Shown: positions 6,226-13,447, numbered from the stretch's first letter. The stretch: DNA of 21,578 nt from JASKKU01 sp964416905 (GCA_964416905.1 CAYQFL010000012.1:1-21578); one strand, 5' to 3'. Numbers and translations: made by a program. The notes: generated by a model from the letters alone, not told the origin.

Positions 6226-8073
6226 TTAGCTTAAAGATTCGGCTTTTACGATATTAATCTCTGGACTTTGAATAATGTATTGATATTTTACTTTTGCATA
6301 GAGCGGCAAAATGTTCTTGTAACCAGCAAGTATCGTAGGATCTATGGTGAAACTACATACAAGTTGATATTCGTTTCCGTTCTTTATCATCTTTTTCATC
6401 AGATAATTATCCCCTTTTCTTACCCAGCAGTTATATCTCTGCTTTATCTCTGTAGACTCTAGATTCATTTCAGTGTAACAACTGTTATCCTCAGATTGTT
6501 TCTCAAAATAGCAACTTTCATTCAATGTTAACTCTTTAGGAAGAAGTAATACAATTTTTGTAATATTGTTTATTTTTCCGGAGCCAACATCTTTTATAGA
6601 TAAAACAAGTATATGTTTTTTATTCTTGGCGCTTACAGCTATTGGATAATTCTGCATTTCACCGTTTGCTGATAAGCCTATTAATACAGGGCCCGCGGAG
6701 TTTTTAGTTGATTCTGGACCACCCAAGAAACCGGATTCTTCTAGGTATGGGTTTTTATCAGTCGTTATGTACTCGTAAAGTTTCTTTTCGTCCATGAAAT
6801 AAAAGTCCCTGTAAGCAAAAGTATAGAAGTCATAAGTTATCTGTGCTTTAAGTTGAGCTTGATTGTTTTTGTTAAAAGTTATATCCGTAGTATTGACATC
6901 ACAGTTAAGGGTTAAATAACTAAGCGCATTTAAGAGAGGCACAGGTTCATCACAACTCGCAATTATTCTATTATTACTTTTGTTTAAGATTTTGCTTATG
7001 AAAACATTATAGTCCTTATCTTTCTCAATAATGTCTCGCGGGATTTCCTTTTGACTTAACCCCTCAAAAGAAGCGCTGATTTTTAGTTCGACTTTTTCTT
7101 CATCTGTAATGTATGAGGGTAATGCTCTCGCCGATGTTACTTTCAGTTCTAAAGCTCTTTGATTAGTATCATATTGCCCAGTATCTGATTGGAATGGTTG
7201 GATCTGTTGTTTTATCCAGCTTCCATTTATGAAAGCGATTATTGGATTGATAACCGAACCTTGTAAGGAATTCCAGAAAGAAGAAGAGCCATCTTTAAGT
7301 CTTTCAAGAATAGTGTTAAGAGTTATTTTAGCTTGGATTGTTTCGACAGGACTACCTCCTGGAATCGTTATGTTCTCAGTTATCTTTTCAATGTATGGCC
7401 AGGATATTAGGGCTAGGAATATTATGAATAAGACAAGTACTTTTCTGATGAATGGCGTGGTAGTTTCTCTTTTATAAGAGGCATATGCTATTGCAAAGAT
7501 AGGCCATATAGGTAAGATTATTCTGTTTATCATAAAGTATGGGTTTCTTAATAAATTGGAAATCAATGGGAAGAAATATGCTTCTATTGTAAACACGATT
7601 CCAAGAAATAAGATGGTGTTTTTTATGAAAGAGGTTAGGAAACCTTCACCTTCATCTCTGTATATTGAGAATATAATTACAAAGAAGATTGCTACCCAGA
7701 GATGAATCATGTAAACTTGCGATGGGTAAGTATATCCAAATATTACTCCATCAATAAAAATGTGCTGGAAAATCATTACTAATATGAAAAAGTCGTATAA
7801 ATCATAAGGGAAAAAGGACCTTAAGAATGCCATGAATCCTTTTCCTACTTTTTTTCCTGCAGCAAAACCTACGCCAGCAAGAACGCTTCCAGCCACCTGT
7901 GTTTTTATGCTTCTTGGTGTGTTAAGAAAACCGCCAATAGATTTGAAAGCATTACCAAGACCTCCACCTATTTTAGATAACACAGAGCCTTTTTCTTTAT
8001 CTGCAGCTGCTTTCACGACTTTCTCTGCTATGCTCTCAGCTTCTTTCTCTCCACCCGTATTTTCTTCTGGCAT
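6226..8073 (-). CDS. Large polytopic membrane protein with cysteine-bearing ectodomain
   Basis: A 615-residue protein, second in the three-gene surface unit. Residues 1-50 are hydrophilic and charged, probably cytoplasmic. A Gly/Ala-rich segment at 58-78 and hydrophobic segments near 92-113, 122-138, 148-168, 182-199 and 209-227 form the membrane part. Residues 230-615 are a large domain predicted to be outside and rich in beta strands, with six cysteines (374, 391, 521, 532, 549, 573) and many N-X-S/T sites (for example ENIT, INGS, VNTT, LNES). All cysteines lie in this outside part. ATG 8073 is preferred over upstream TTG and GTG codons because GGTGAAAG at 8079-8086 is a ribosome site overlapping them. 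No family is recognised. It may be part of a cell-surface or secretion-related complex with its two neighbours, which is inference from the operon. Confidence 0.75.
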   Translation of the reverse strand: MPEENTGGEKEAESIAEKVVKAAADKEKGSVLSKIGGGLGNAFKSIGGFLNTPRSIKTQVAGSVLAGVGFAAGKKVGKGFMAFLRSFFPYDLYDFFILVMIFQHIFIDGVIFGYTYPSQVYMIHLWVAIFFVIIFSIYRDEGEGFLTSFIKNTILFLGIVFTIEAYFFPLISNLLRNPYFMINRIILPIWPIFAIAYASYKRETTTPFIRKVLVLFIIFLALISWPYIEKITENITIPGGSPVETIQAKITLNTILERLKDGSSSFWNSLQGSVINPIIAFINGSWIKQQIQPFQSDTGQYDTNQRALELKVTSARALPSYITDEEKVELKISASFEGLSQKEIPRDIIEKDKDYNVFISKILNKSNNRIIASCDEPVPLLNALSYLTLNCDVNTTDITFNKNNQAQLKAQITYDFYTFAYRDFYFMDEKKLYEYITTDKNPYLEESGFLGGPESTKNSAGPVLIGLSANGEMQNYPIAVSAKNKKHILVLSIKDVGSGKINNITKIVLLLPKELTLNESCYFEKQSEDNSCYTEMNLESTEIKQRYNCWVRKGDNYLMKKMIKNGNEYQLVCSFTIDPTILAGYKNILPLYAKVKYQYIIQSPEINIVKAESLS

Positions 8074-8078
8074 GTTTT

Positions 8079-8086
8079 CTTTCACC
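8079..8086 (-). promoter_or_regulatory. Shine-Dalgarno site deciding the start at 8073
   Basis: GGTGAAAG on the minus strand lies a few bases before ATG 8073. The identical octamer precedes the first gene of the unit, which argues that it is a ribosome site and not coding. Confidence 0.6.
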
Positions 8087-8120
8087 AAATTGGTTTAAAT
8101 GGTTTAATTTAACAGATGAT

Positions 8121-9296
8121 TTATTCCAAGGCTATCTCAAGATGCTCGATTCTTAAGTCATCTGAAATAGGTTCAATCTTTAGATAATTGTTCCCTTCTC
8201 TCAAAAACGAGTTGACTTTATAAGTGTAATATCTGTCGTGACTCTCAATATCTATCTTAATACCATTCAGGTTTATAACAAGTTTTCTTTCTTTTAAGTC
8301 ATCGGGGAATTCCAGTTTTAGTATTGCATCTTTTGAGTCTAGCAATTCCTTTTGTTCTTCAGAAACTTGGAAATAGTATAATGGATAGGATGGTTCTTTT
8401 AGTTTTGTGACAAGCTTTAATCCATCAATTTTTATGCTTCCTTTGTCAAGTGAGAACTCAAGGGTGTTCTCTCCTTCAAGTATCTTGGATTGACTGACCT
8501 CAATAACGTTAAGATTATTGCAGGCAGGAGCACCCTCATGCACAATCTGATTGTTTAGTTTAATAATCAACTTGCCAATCTGATTGATATCACAGCTTGT
8601 CGTAAAATAAAGCTTTGCGCTTTCTAGATTCTTGAACTCGTTGTTATAAATCATGAAGGTGGTTTTTGCGTTGAGCATATCTTTCTTAAGAACATTGGCG
8701 ACAATCTTTAAGTTTTCAACTTGCAATTTGTTTTTAGAGAATATAAATGGCTTGCTTAATCTGAAATAGAGAACGTTATTTTCTTTTAAATATTCTTTCC
8801 TAATAGGGATTGGATTTATACTCCCCAGAGATAGCGTATCCGAATAGATTGTATAATTGTTTAAAATAATGGTTGTAATGCCTTTTGAGTCCTTTACATT
8901 GAATGTTAGATACGCTTGTTCAACATCTTCAGGATTCTCTATGTGAAATCCTAGTGTGCTGCTTTCCTCTGAAAAAAAGCTTCGCTCAACACTAAATGCG
9001 TTAAGATAAAAAAGCTCTTTAGGTTCGGGCTTTGCGTATAAATACAGCATAGGCATGGGATGTTCTATTGAATCTTGGTCTATTCTGTTTATCTCTCCTG
9101 GAGTTCTGGATATTAAAACGCTTGATACAGAGCTTTGACTGGAACTTCCATTAGATGTTCCATTGCTTTCTCCCAGTATTTCCTCTCTTGTTTCTGGAGG
9201 AATTAATATGATGTATGCAATAAATAGTAGAATTATTAATATAAGTATCATTGAGGGTTTTAATTCCTGGCTTTTTTTAGAATTTTTAATGTTCAT
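8121..9296 (-). CDS. Anchored surface protein with three beta-rich repeats, first gene of surface unit
   Basis: A 391-residue protein with a short cytoplasmic start, one membrane anchor at about 15-34 and a large outside part. After the anchor comes a Ser/Gly/Asn-rich linker with N-glycosylation sites (N45, N49). Three homologous beta-rich modules occupy about 123-205, 222-301 and 319-391. Each carries a strand like AKLYF or AILKL, a strand of the KLIIKLNN type and an EGxNxL turn followed by a strand and a final LKLVTKL-like strand. There are two cysteines (235 and 259), both in the second module. It is probably a stalked surface protein, like an adhesin or S-layer-associated component. The 47-base gap to the next gene suggests one operon. 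The start is set by GGTGAAAG at 9298-9305. Confidence 0.78.
   Translation of the reverse strand: MNIKNSKKSQELKPSMILILIILLFIAYIILIPPETREEILGESNGTSNGSSSQSSVSSVLISRTPGEINRIDQDSIEHPMPMLYLYAKPEPKELFYLNAFSVERSFFSEESSTLGFHIENPEDVEQAYLTFNVKDSKGITTIILNNYTIYSDTLSLGSINPIPIRKEYLKENNVLYFRLSKPFIFSKNKLQVENLKIVANVLKKDMLNAKTTFMIYNNEFKNLESAKLYFTTSCDINQIGKLIIKLNNQIVHEGAPACNNLNVIEVSQSKILEGENTLEFSLDKGSIKIDGLKLVTKLKEPSYPLYYFQVSEEQKELLDSKDAILKLEFPDDLKERKLVINLNGIKIDIESHDRYYTYKVNSFLREGNNYLKIEPISDDLRIEHLEIALE
8124..8930 (-). repeat. Three tandem protein-level modules inside the surface protein
   Basis: Modules map to 8682-8930, 8394-8633 and 8124-8342. They share strand order and key positions: LTF / LYF / LKL, then an Asn-Asn or Asn-Gly turn (ILNNY, KLNNQ, NLNGI), then LKENN / LEGEN / LREGN, and finally ENLKIVANV / DGLKLVTKL / EHLEIALE. 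The repeats are recognisable as protein and not as DNA, so the duplication is old. Confidence 0.65.
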
Positions 9297-9297
9297 T

Positions 9298-9305
9298 CTT
9301 TCACC
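9298..9305 (-). promoter_or_regulatory. Shine-Dalgarno site of the surface unit
   Basis: GGTGAAAG on the minus strand sits just before ATG 9296. It is the same octamer as at 8079-8086. Confidence 0.6.
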
Positions 9306-9340
9306 AAATTAAAACTTTGTATTGTTATTTTTAAATTTTT

Positions 9341-9353
9341 TTTATTTATACAA
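9341..9353 (-). promoter_or_regulatory. TATA box for the surface-protein unit
   Basis: TTGTATAAATAAA on the minus strand would start transcription near 9320 and leave a leader of about 25 bases with the ribosome site. A second AT-rich match (AAATTTAAAAATAAC, 9325-9339) lies closer and cannot be excluded. Confidence 0.4.
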
Positions 9354-9397
9354 TTTTCTATTGTTGAATTTAAAAATAAAATGGTATACAAAAAAAC

Positions 9398-9419
9398 ACA
9401 ACCTTTAAATAATGGTTGT
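9398..9419 (+). promoter_or_regulatory. Inverted repeat around the TATA box of the first winged-helix paralogue
   Basis: ACAACC (9398-9403) and GGTTGT (9414-9419) are perfect inverted arms around TTTAAATAAT. The AT-rich core is centred about 30 bases before ATG 9438 and so is a plausible TATA box for a leaderless mRNA. A protein bound to the arms would block the promoter, which makes this a candidate operator. Confidence 0.45.
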
Positions 9420-9437
9420 TACTTATTTTTTTTGGCA

Positions 9438-9878
9438 ATGGTAATTTTGTTTGATAAGTTCAATTTGCCTGAGGATATCCTGGATATCATCTTCTCTACA
9501 AATAATCAGAGGGCTGTTGCTAAGTTATTGGTTGAGTTTTTTAAGCAGAACAATGGCGTTTTAGATAAGAAACAGATGTCAATCTTTGCTAATTCTTTGC
9601 ATCTTGGATTAATTTTTAAAGGAGAAATTGAAGGCATTAAAAGTCATAAGCCTTTAGTGTACAATAAACGTCAATTTTATGATAGAATCATAACCCCTAT
9701 GAAAAGTATGGGATTAATAACTTATGACCTTTATGAGAAGAAGTATAAGCTTGGTGGTGACTTTAAAGAACAAATGATGAGGCTTGGAGAACTTTTTGAG
9801 AAGAAAATTAAAGATGAGAAAAAAGATATTAAATTTTCTTTCTATCCTCCTGAAGAAATCAAAAGGAAGTTGCAATAG
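9438..9878 (+). CDS. Winged-helix-like protein, paralogue 1
   Basis: A 146-residue soluble protein, paralogous to the gene at 10590. Both start MVILFD..NLPEDI..I.FST..Q. A helical part follows (RAVAKLLVEFFKQNNGVLDK), and near residues 75-107 comes the best-conserved stretch, YNKRQFYDRIITPMKSMG followed by LITYDLYEKKYKL. The last part looks like a recognition helix plus a beta wing, so a winged-helix DNA- or RNA-binding protein is likely; this is inference. A Lys-rich tail follows. The longer frame from 9381 is rejected: the paralogue starts at the equivalent of ATG 9438, and the extra 19 codons would run across the TATA box and inverted repeat. The gene is divergent from the surface-protein unit. 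Confidence 0.75.
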   Translation: MVILFDKFNLPEDILDIIFSTNNQRAVAKLLVEFFKQNNGVLDKKQMSIFANSLHLGLIFKGEIEGIKSHKPLVYNKRQFYDRIITPMKSMGLITYDLYEKKYKLGGDFKEQMMRLGELFEKKIKDEKKDIKFSFYPPEEIKRKLQ

Positions 9879-9921
9879 TTTCTTTACTGTTTGATAACTT
9901 CTTTATTAATTCAAAATAACC

Positions 9922-10386
9922 TTAAAAGAATAAGCTAAATATTCGTTCTGCAATCAGATTTAATGTATTAGTGCTTTTATGCTTTCTTTTAGTTATGCAT
10001 TGCTGATTTGTGTGCTTCTGTGCTTTTGTTATATTTTCACTTTTTGATTGAACAATTGAATTTTCAAACTTTTCGTTTTTATTGTTGCCCTCTAGATTGT
10101 TTGCTTTTTTGTCAAAAGAGTTAAGAAAATAGATCAAACAGTCTTTTCCGCAGAAATATGCTCTTTTCCTAAAGCCTATCCTGTCAAATAGTAGTTCAAA
10201 GTAATTGTCAGATAATGGGGTTCCGCAGACTGAACAAACTTTATGCTCCTTGAGATTTCTCTCCATAAGCTCTTCTTTGATTTCATTAACAATCAAATCT
10301 TTACTTGTAGCTAAAACCTTGTAAATCTCAATTAGTTCATCGTTTTCCAAGGATTTAAGGAATTTTCTTAGTTTTTCAGTGTTCAT
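9922..10386 (-). CDS. Small zinc-finger protein (CX2C-X24-CX3C)
   Basis: A 154-residue protein. Residues 1-48 are helical and charged (LRKFLKSLENDELIEIYKVL). Residues 51-83 hold a four-cysteine zinc-binding site, Cys51-Cys54 and Cys79-Cys83, with YFCGKDCLIYFL around the second pair. That resembles TRASH/MYM-type treble-clef fingers, which bind metal or protein partners. Residues 95-140 are low-complexity, Asn/Lys-rich and probably disordered, with a lone Cys130. I prefer ATG 10386 over the upstream ATG at 10410 because the TATA-like element at 10410-10424 would overlap the longer start. It lies between the two winged-helix paralogues on the opposite strand. The function is unknown. Confidence 0.7.
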   Translation of the reverse strand: MNTEKLRKFLKSLENDELIEIYKVLATSKDLIVNEIKEELMERNLKEHKVCSVCGTPLSDNYFELLFDRIGFRKRAYFCGKDCLIYFLNSFDKKANNLEGNNKNEKFENSIVQSKSENITKAQKHTNQQCITKRKHKSTNTLNLIAERIFSLFF

Positions 10387-10409
10387 TTTCGAAAAATATA
10401 TAAATATCA

Positions 10410-10424
10410 AATAGTATATTTTTG
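10410..10424 (-). promoter_or_regulatory. TATA-like element for the zinc-finger gene
   Basis: AAAATATACTATT on the minus strand is centred about 31 bases before ATG 10386, consistent with an almost leaderless start. A second AT-rich stretch at 10397-10404 is too close to the ATG to serve. Confidence 0.4.
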
Positions 10425-10520
10425 TGTATACTGATACATATATATGTGCACTAATATAAATATTTTTCCATTGTTGAGTGATTTTTTATTGTTTTTACCG
10501 AGAAGTAATTATTTTAAAAA

Positions 10521-10571
10521 CATTTATAAGTTGGGTTTATTATACCTAACTTGTCAAAAGGTATTATAAAA
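10521..10571 (+). promoter_or_regulatory. Promoter region of the second winged-helix paralogue
   Basis: Two TATA-like boxes are present, CATTTATAAG (10521-10530) and GTATTATAAAA (10561-10571). Use of the first would give a leader of about 40 bases carrying the ribosome site AGAGGGATAG at 10577-10586. Use of the second would give a leaderless mRNA at ATG 10590. An inverted repeat at 10528-10552 touches the first box, so the two promoters could be regulated differently. Confidence 0.4.
10528..10552 (+). repeat. Inverted repeat, possible operator or leader hairpin
   Basis: AAGTTGGGT and ACCTAACTT form 9-base arms with one mismatch (G-U in RNA) around TTATTAT. As DNA it could be an operator overlapping the first TATA box. 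As RNA from a start near 10550 most of it would not be transcribed, so an operator is more likely. Confidence 0.45.
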
Positions 10572-10589
10572 ACCAAAGAGGGATAGAAA

Positions 10590-11003
10590 ATGGTAATTTT
10601 GTTTGATATGTATAATCTGCCTGAAGACATTTTTGAAATTGTGTTCTCAACTAAGCAACAGGCAATCGTTGCTAGACAATTGTTTAAAGAGTTTAAATAT
10701 CATGGTGGCGTTATGACCAAATCAGAGATGTCCCTTTTTGCCACGCAGCTTCACAATGGTGAATATGTTGCTGAACTGGATGAACCGCCTTACGTCGGCA
10801 AAAAAGTGAAATTGTCTTACAACAAACGTCAATTTTATGATAGAATCTTAACACCTATGAAAAGCATGGGCATGATTTATTATGATTTATACAAAAAAAC
10901 ATATTCCTTGTCAGATAACTTTAGCAAACTCATGCAGAAATTTTCAGTCATGTGGAACCTTGAGCTTAAAAAGCCATTAGGGAGTCCTGTTAAGAAACAA
11001 TAA
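10590..11003 (+). CDS. Winged-helix-like protein, paralogue 2
   Basis: A 137-residue soluble protein with the same layout as the gene at 9438: the MVILFD..NLPEDI start, a helical core with GVMTKSEMSLFATQLHNG, then YNKRQFYDRILTPMKSMG and a MIYYDLYKKTYSL wing near residues 77-106. The region between the core and the conserved helix is longer and different (EYVAELDEPPYVGKKVKL). A basic C-terminus ends in PVKKQ. The coding DNA is unusually similar to its paralogue in one block (10819-10870 against 9661-9712). ATG 10590 aligns exactly with the paralogue start. The HD gene follows after 40 bases and is probably cotranscribed. A DNA-binding role is inferred only from the winged-helix look. Confidence 0.75.
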   Translation: MVILFDMYNLPEDIFEIVFSTKQQAIVARQLFKEFKYHGGVMTKSEMSLFATQLHNGEYVAELDEPPYVGKKVKLSYNKRQFYDRILTPMKSMGMIYYDLYKKTYSLSDNFSKLMQKFSVMWNLELKKPLGSPVKKQ

Positions 11004-11043
11004 TCTTTATCTTCTTTTATTTCTCTATTTGTGAATATATAAA

Positions 11044-12036
11044 ATGATATCTGAAGAAGTTGCGATTGGTTTGTTAAGAAAATATTCAAAAGAGGATACT
11101 TCTTTTAATGCAGTGCTTTCTCATTCCAGGGCTGTGCAAGAAGTTGCTTTGCAGATAGCCAAAGATTTTATTAATAATGATATTAAAGTTGATTTAGATT
11201 TCATCAAGATTGCTAGTCTTCTCCATGATATAGGAAGACTTGAGTGTTTTAATAATAAGAATTGTTCAGTTTTGCATGGCCAAATAGGTTCAAAAATAAT
11301 CTTAAATGAATTAAATGACCAAAGGTTAGCTTCAGTTTGTGCAAACCACATAGGTGCAGGAATTCTGAAGGAAGAAATTGAATTCTTTAATCTGCCTTTA
11401 GAAAAGAAAGACTATTTGCCTCAAACCAATGAAGAAAAGATAATAACCTATGCAGATAATCTTATCTTTGGAACAAAGGTAAAAACTTTTGATGATGTGC
11501 TAACAAGATTTGTTAACCAACTGAGTTTTTTAATAGCAGGTCGGTTTATTCGATTGCATAATTTTATTAAAGAGAACTCAGGAAAACTTGATGAGGTTAT
11601 TTCTTTTGAAGAGCTTTCTCTATTATGGCTTTCTAAGTATCTCGACTTTGAGAAACAATCTGATTTTTTTAGTAAGATTTTGAATAAATTAAAAGCGCCT
11701 AAGCTTAAAGCATTCATTGATTCTTTTGTGCCCATATCATTAATCCTCTTAGAAAAGGAAACCAATTTTTGCTTGTTTGTTGAAATTACAAAGGAAATAA
11801 AAAACGAAAAGTTAATGTTTAAAGCAGTCCTTGATGGCAAAATACTTGAACCTTCTCAACTTAAGGAGCTCAAAAGAAAGTATTCAACAATAATTAGTGA
11901 TAAGAATACTGTAGCACACATAATCTATGAGTTTGATGATTTTATCAAAAATCCAAAATTGTTCTTCAAATATTTCAGAAAAATGGATGTTCCACTAAAA
12001 TTAAAGTTTAAGATTTTACATTCATTAGTTGGTTAG
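11044..12036 (+). CDS. HD-domain protein (TIGR00295-like) with extra C-terminal region
   Basis: A 330-residue soluble protein. Residues 1-175 form an HD phosphohydrolase domain with the metal-ligand candidates His27 (LSHSRAV), His61-Asp62 (SLLHDIGR), His78 (LHGQIGSKI), His102 (NHIGAGI) and Asp138 (YADNL). The KKDYLPQTNEEKIITYADNL block is typical of the archaeal TIGR00295 HD family, which normally ends soon afterwards. Here about 155 further residues follow, with beta-strand-like segments near 230-275 (ISLILLEKETNFCLFVEITK and on) and a Lys/Phe-rich end (LFFKYFRKMDVPLKLKFKIL). I do not recognise that part. HD ligands are intact, so hydrolase activity is likely, but the substrate is unknown. 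It follows the gene at 10590 closely and has no clear promoter of its own. Confidence 0.8.
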   Translation: MISEEVAIGLLRKYSKEDTSFNAVLSHSRAVQEVALQIAKDFINNDIKVDLDFIKIASLLHDIGRLECFNNKNCSVLHGQIGSKIILNELNDQRLASVCANHIGAGILKEEIEFFNLPLEKKDYLPQTNEEKIITYADNLIFGTKVKTFDDVLTRFVNQLSFLIAGRFIRLHNFIKENSGKLDEVISFEELSLLWLSKYLDFEKQSDFFSKILNKLKAPKLKAFIDSFVPISLILLEKETNFCLFVEITKEIKNEKLMFKAVLDGKILEPSQLKELKRKYSTIISDKNTVAHIIYEFDDFIKNPKLFFKYFRKMDVPLKLKFKILHSLVG

Positions 12037-12068
12037 CTATTAGATTAACTTTTTTATATCATAAACAA

Positions 12069-12078
12069 AATTTATAAA
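12069..12078 (+). promoter_or_regulatory. TATA box for enolase
   Basis: AATTTATAAA is centred about 31 bases before ATG 12104. There is no Shine-Dalgarno site in the gap, so the mRNA is probably leaderless or has only a few leader bases. Confidence 0.55.
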
Positions 12079-12103
12079 GGTCCATCTCTGTTTTCTACCT
12101 AAA

Positions 12104-13363
12104 ATGGCTAAGATAATAAGCGTAAAGTCAAGGCAGGTTTTTGATTCAAGAGGAAATCCTACTGTTGAAACTGAGATTGTAACTGAAGACGGCATTTTTA
12201 GAGCTATAGTCCCTTCAGGTGCTTCTACAGGTTCTCATGAGGCTTTAGAATTAAGGGATAATACGAAAGATTACTTTGGTAAAGGTGTTCTAAAGGCGGT
12301 TTCAAATGTTAACAATATAATTGCACCCAAGATTTTGGGCCTAGACCCAACTAAGCAAAAAGAAATTGATGAATTGATGATTAAGTTGGATGGCACAGAT
12401 AATAAAAGTAAGCTTGGGGCTAATGCTATTCTTTCAGTTTCCATGGCTGTTTGCCGAGCTGGTGCTGGCGCTAAAAAAGTTCCATTGTTCAAACATATTG
12501 CAGATTTATCCGGCAATAATTGTTTGTTAATGCCTGTACCGTTCTTTAATGTCATTAACGGCGGGAAACATGCAGGAAACAATTTAGATGTTCAAGAATT
12601 TATGATAGCACCTGTTGGAGCAAGCTCTTTTAATGAAGCTATGAAAATGGGCACAGAGGTTTATCATCACCTTAAGAATATAATTAAAGACAAATATGGT
12701 ATTGATGCTGTTAATGTTGGAGATGAAGGTGGTTTTGCACCTCCACTTGCTGATAATGAAGAACCTTTAAGGTTGTTAATGCAGGCAATAGAGTTATCTG
12801 GATATAAGGATAAACTTAAGATCGCTTTAGATGCCGCGGCAAGCGAGTTTTTTGATAATGGTAAGTATAATTTTAATGGAGCTACCTTAACGGCTGATGA
12901 AATGATTGAGTTTTATGAAAACTTAGTTACAAACTATCCAATAATCTCTTTAGAAGATCCTTTATCTGAAGATGATTGGGAAGGATTCTCTAAGACTACT
13001 GAGAAACTTAAGGATAAAGGAGTTCAAATAGTTGGCGATGATTTACTTGTTACTAACCCTGTTAGGATAAAAAAAGCAATCGAGCAGAAAGCTTGTAATG
13101 CCCTTTTATTAAAGGTAAATCAAATTGGAACGATAAGCGAGGCTATTGAAGCAGCAAATCTTGCAAAGTCTAATGACTTTAACGTTATGGTAAGTCATAG
13201 GAGCGGAGAAACTGAAGATAGTTTTATTGCTGATTTAGTGGTTGGTTTAGGCACAGGACAGATAAAAAGCGGAGCTCCTTGTAGGTCTGAGAGACTAGCA
13301 AAATATAATCAATTGCTTAGAATTGAGGAAGAAGGAATTCCTTATAACCCAAATTTGTCTTGA
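12104..13363 (+). CDS. eno: Enolase (phosphopyruvate hydratase)
   Basis: A full-length 419-residue enolase that interconverts 2-phosphoglycerate and phosphoenolpyruvate in glycolysis and gluconeogenesis in the cytoplasm. The N-terminal domain starts with the family pattern FDSRGNPTVE and the mobile loop PSGASTGSHEALELRD. The barrel domain shows the expected residues: His155 (GGKHAGN), Glu208 (VGDEGGFAPP), metal ligands Asp243 (ALDAAASEF), Glu284 (LEDPLSEDDW) and Asp312 (VGDDLLVTN), the catalytic Lys337 (LLLKVNQIGT) and His365-Arg366-Ser367 (VSHRSGETED). Nothing is missing, so it should be active. It has its own TATA promoter and a T-rich end and appears monocistronic. It shows that the host retains at least the lower part of glycolysis. 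Confidence 0.98.
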   Translation: MAKIISVKSRQVFDSRGNPTVETEIVTEDGIFRAIVPSGASTGSHEALELRDNTKDYFGKGVLKAVSNVNNIIAPKILGLDPTKQKEIDELMIKLDGTDNKSKLGANAILSVSMAVCRAGAGAKKVPLFKHIADLSGNNCLLMPVPFFNVINGGKHAGNNLDVQEFMIAPVGASSFNEAMKMGTEVYHHLKNIIKDKYGIDAVNVGDEGGFAPPLADNEEPLRLLMQAIELSGYKDKLKIALDAAASEFFDNGKYNFNGATLTADEMIEFYENLVTNYPIISLEDPLSEDDWEGFSKTTEKLKDKGVQIVGDDLLVTNPVRIKKAIEQKACNALLLKVNQIGTISEAIEAANLAKSNDFNVMVSHRSGETEDSFIADLVVGLGTGQIKSGAPCRSERLAKYNQLLRIEEEGIPYNPNLS

Positions 13364-13373
13364 GCTTAAACAA

Positions 13374-13392
13374 ATTTTTATTTTTAATTTTT
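13374..13392 (+). terminator. T-rich terminator after enolase
   Basis: Closely spaced T-runs (ATTTTTATTTTTAATTTTTT) begin ten bases after the enolase stop and precede the next promoter. Confidence 0.5.
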
Positions 13393-13433
13393 TATAACTT
13401 TTGCTAAATATTTCATTTTAAAGTAATAAAAAA

Positions 13434-13447
13434 CTTTTAAAATAATC
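13434..13447 (+). promoter_or_regulatory. TATA box for the MFS-like gene
   Basis: CTTTTAAAATAATC is centred about 32 bases before ATG 13472, as for other leaderless genes in this window. A second AT-rich stretch near 13450-13458 is too close to the ATG. Confidence 0.4.

Noticed and set aside
8074..8088. TTG/GTG starts five codons upstream of the large membrane protein
   Set aside because: They overlap GGTGAAAG, the same ribosome site found before ATG 9296.
7832..8098. Plus-strand open frame of 88 codons at the start of the large membrane protein gene
   Set aside because: It is a shadow of the Gly/Ala/Lys-rich N-terminal coding region and has no start signals.
9381..9437. Nineteen-codon N-terminal extension of winged-helix paralogue 1
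   Set aside because: It is absent from the paralogue and runs across the TATA box and inverted repeat.
10436..10447. ACATATATATGT palindrome
   Set aside because: Alternating AT makes palindromes likely by chance in this AT-rich gap, and it has no clear position relative to a promoter.
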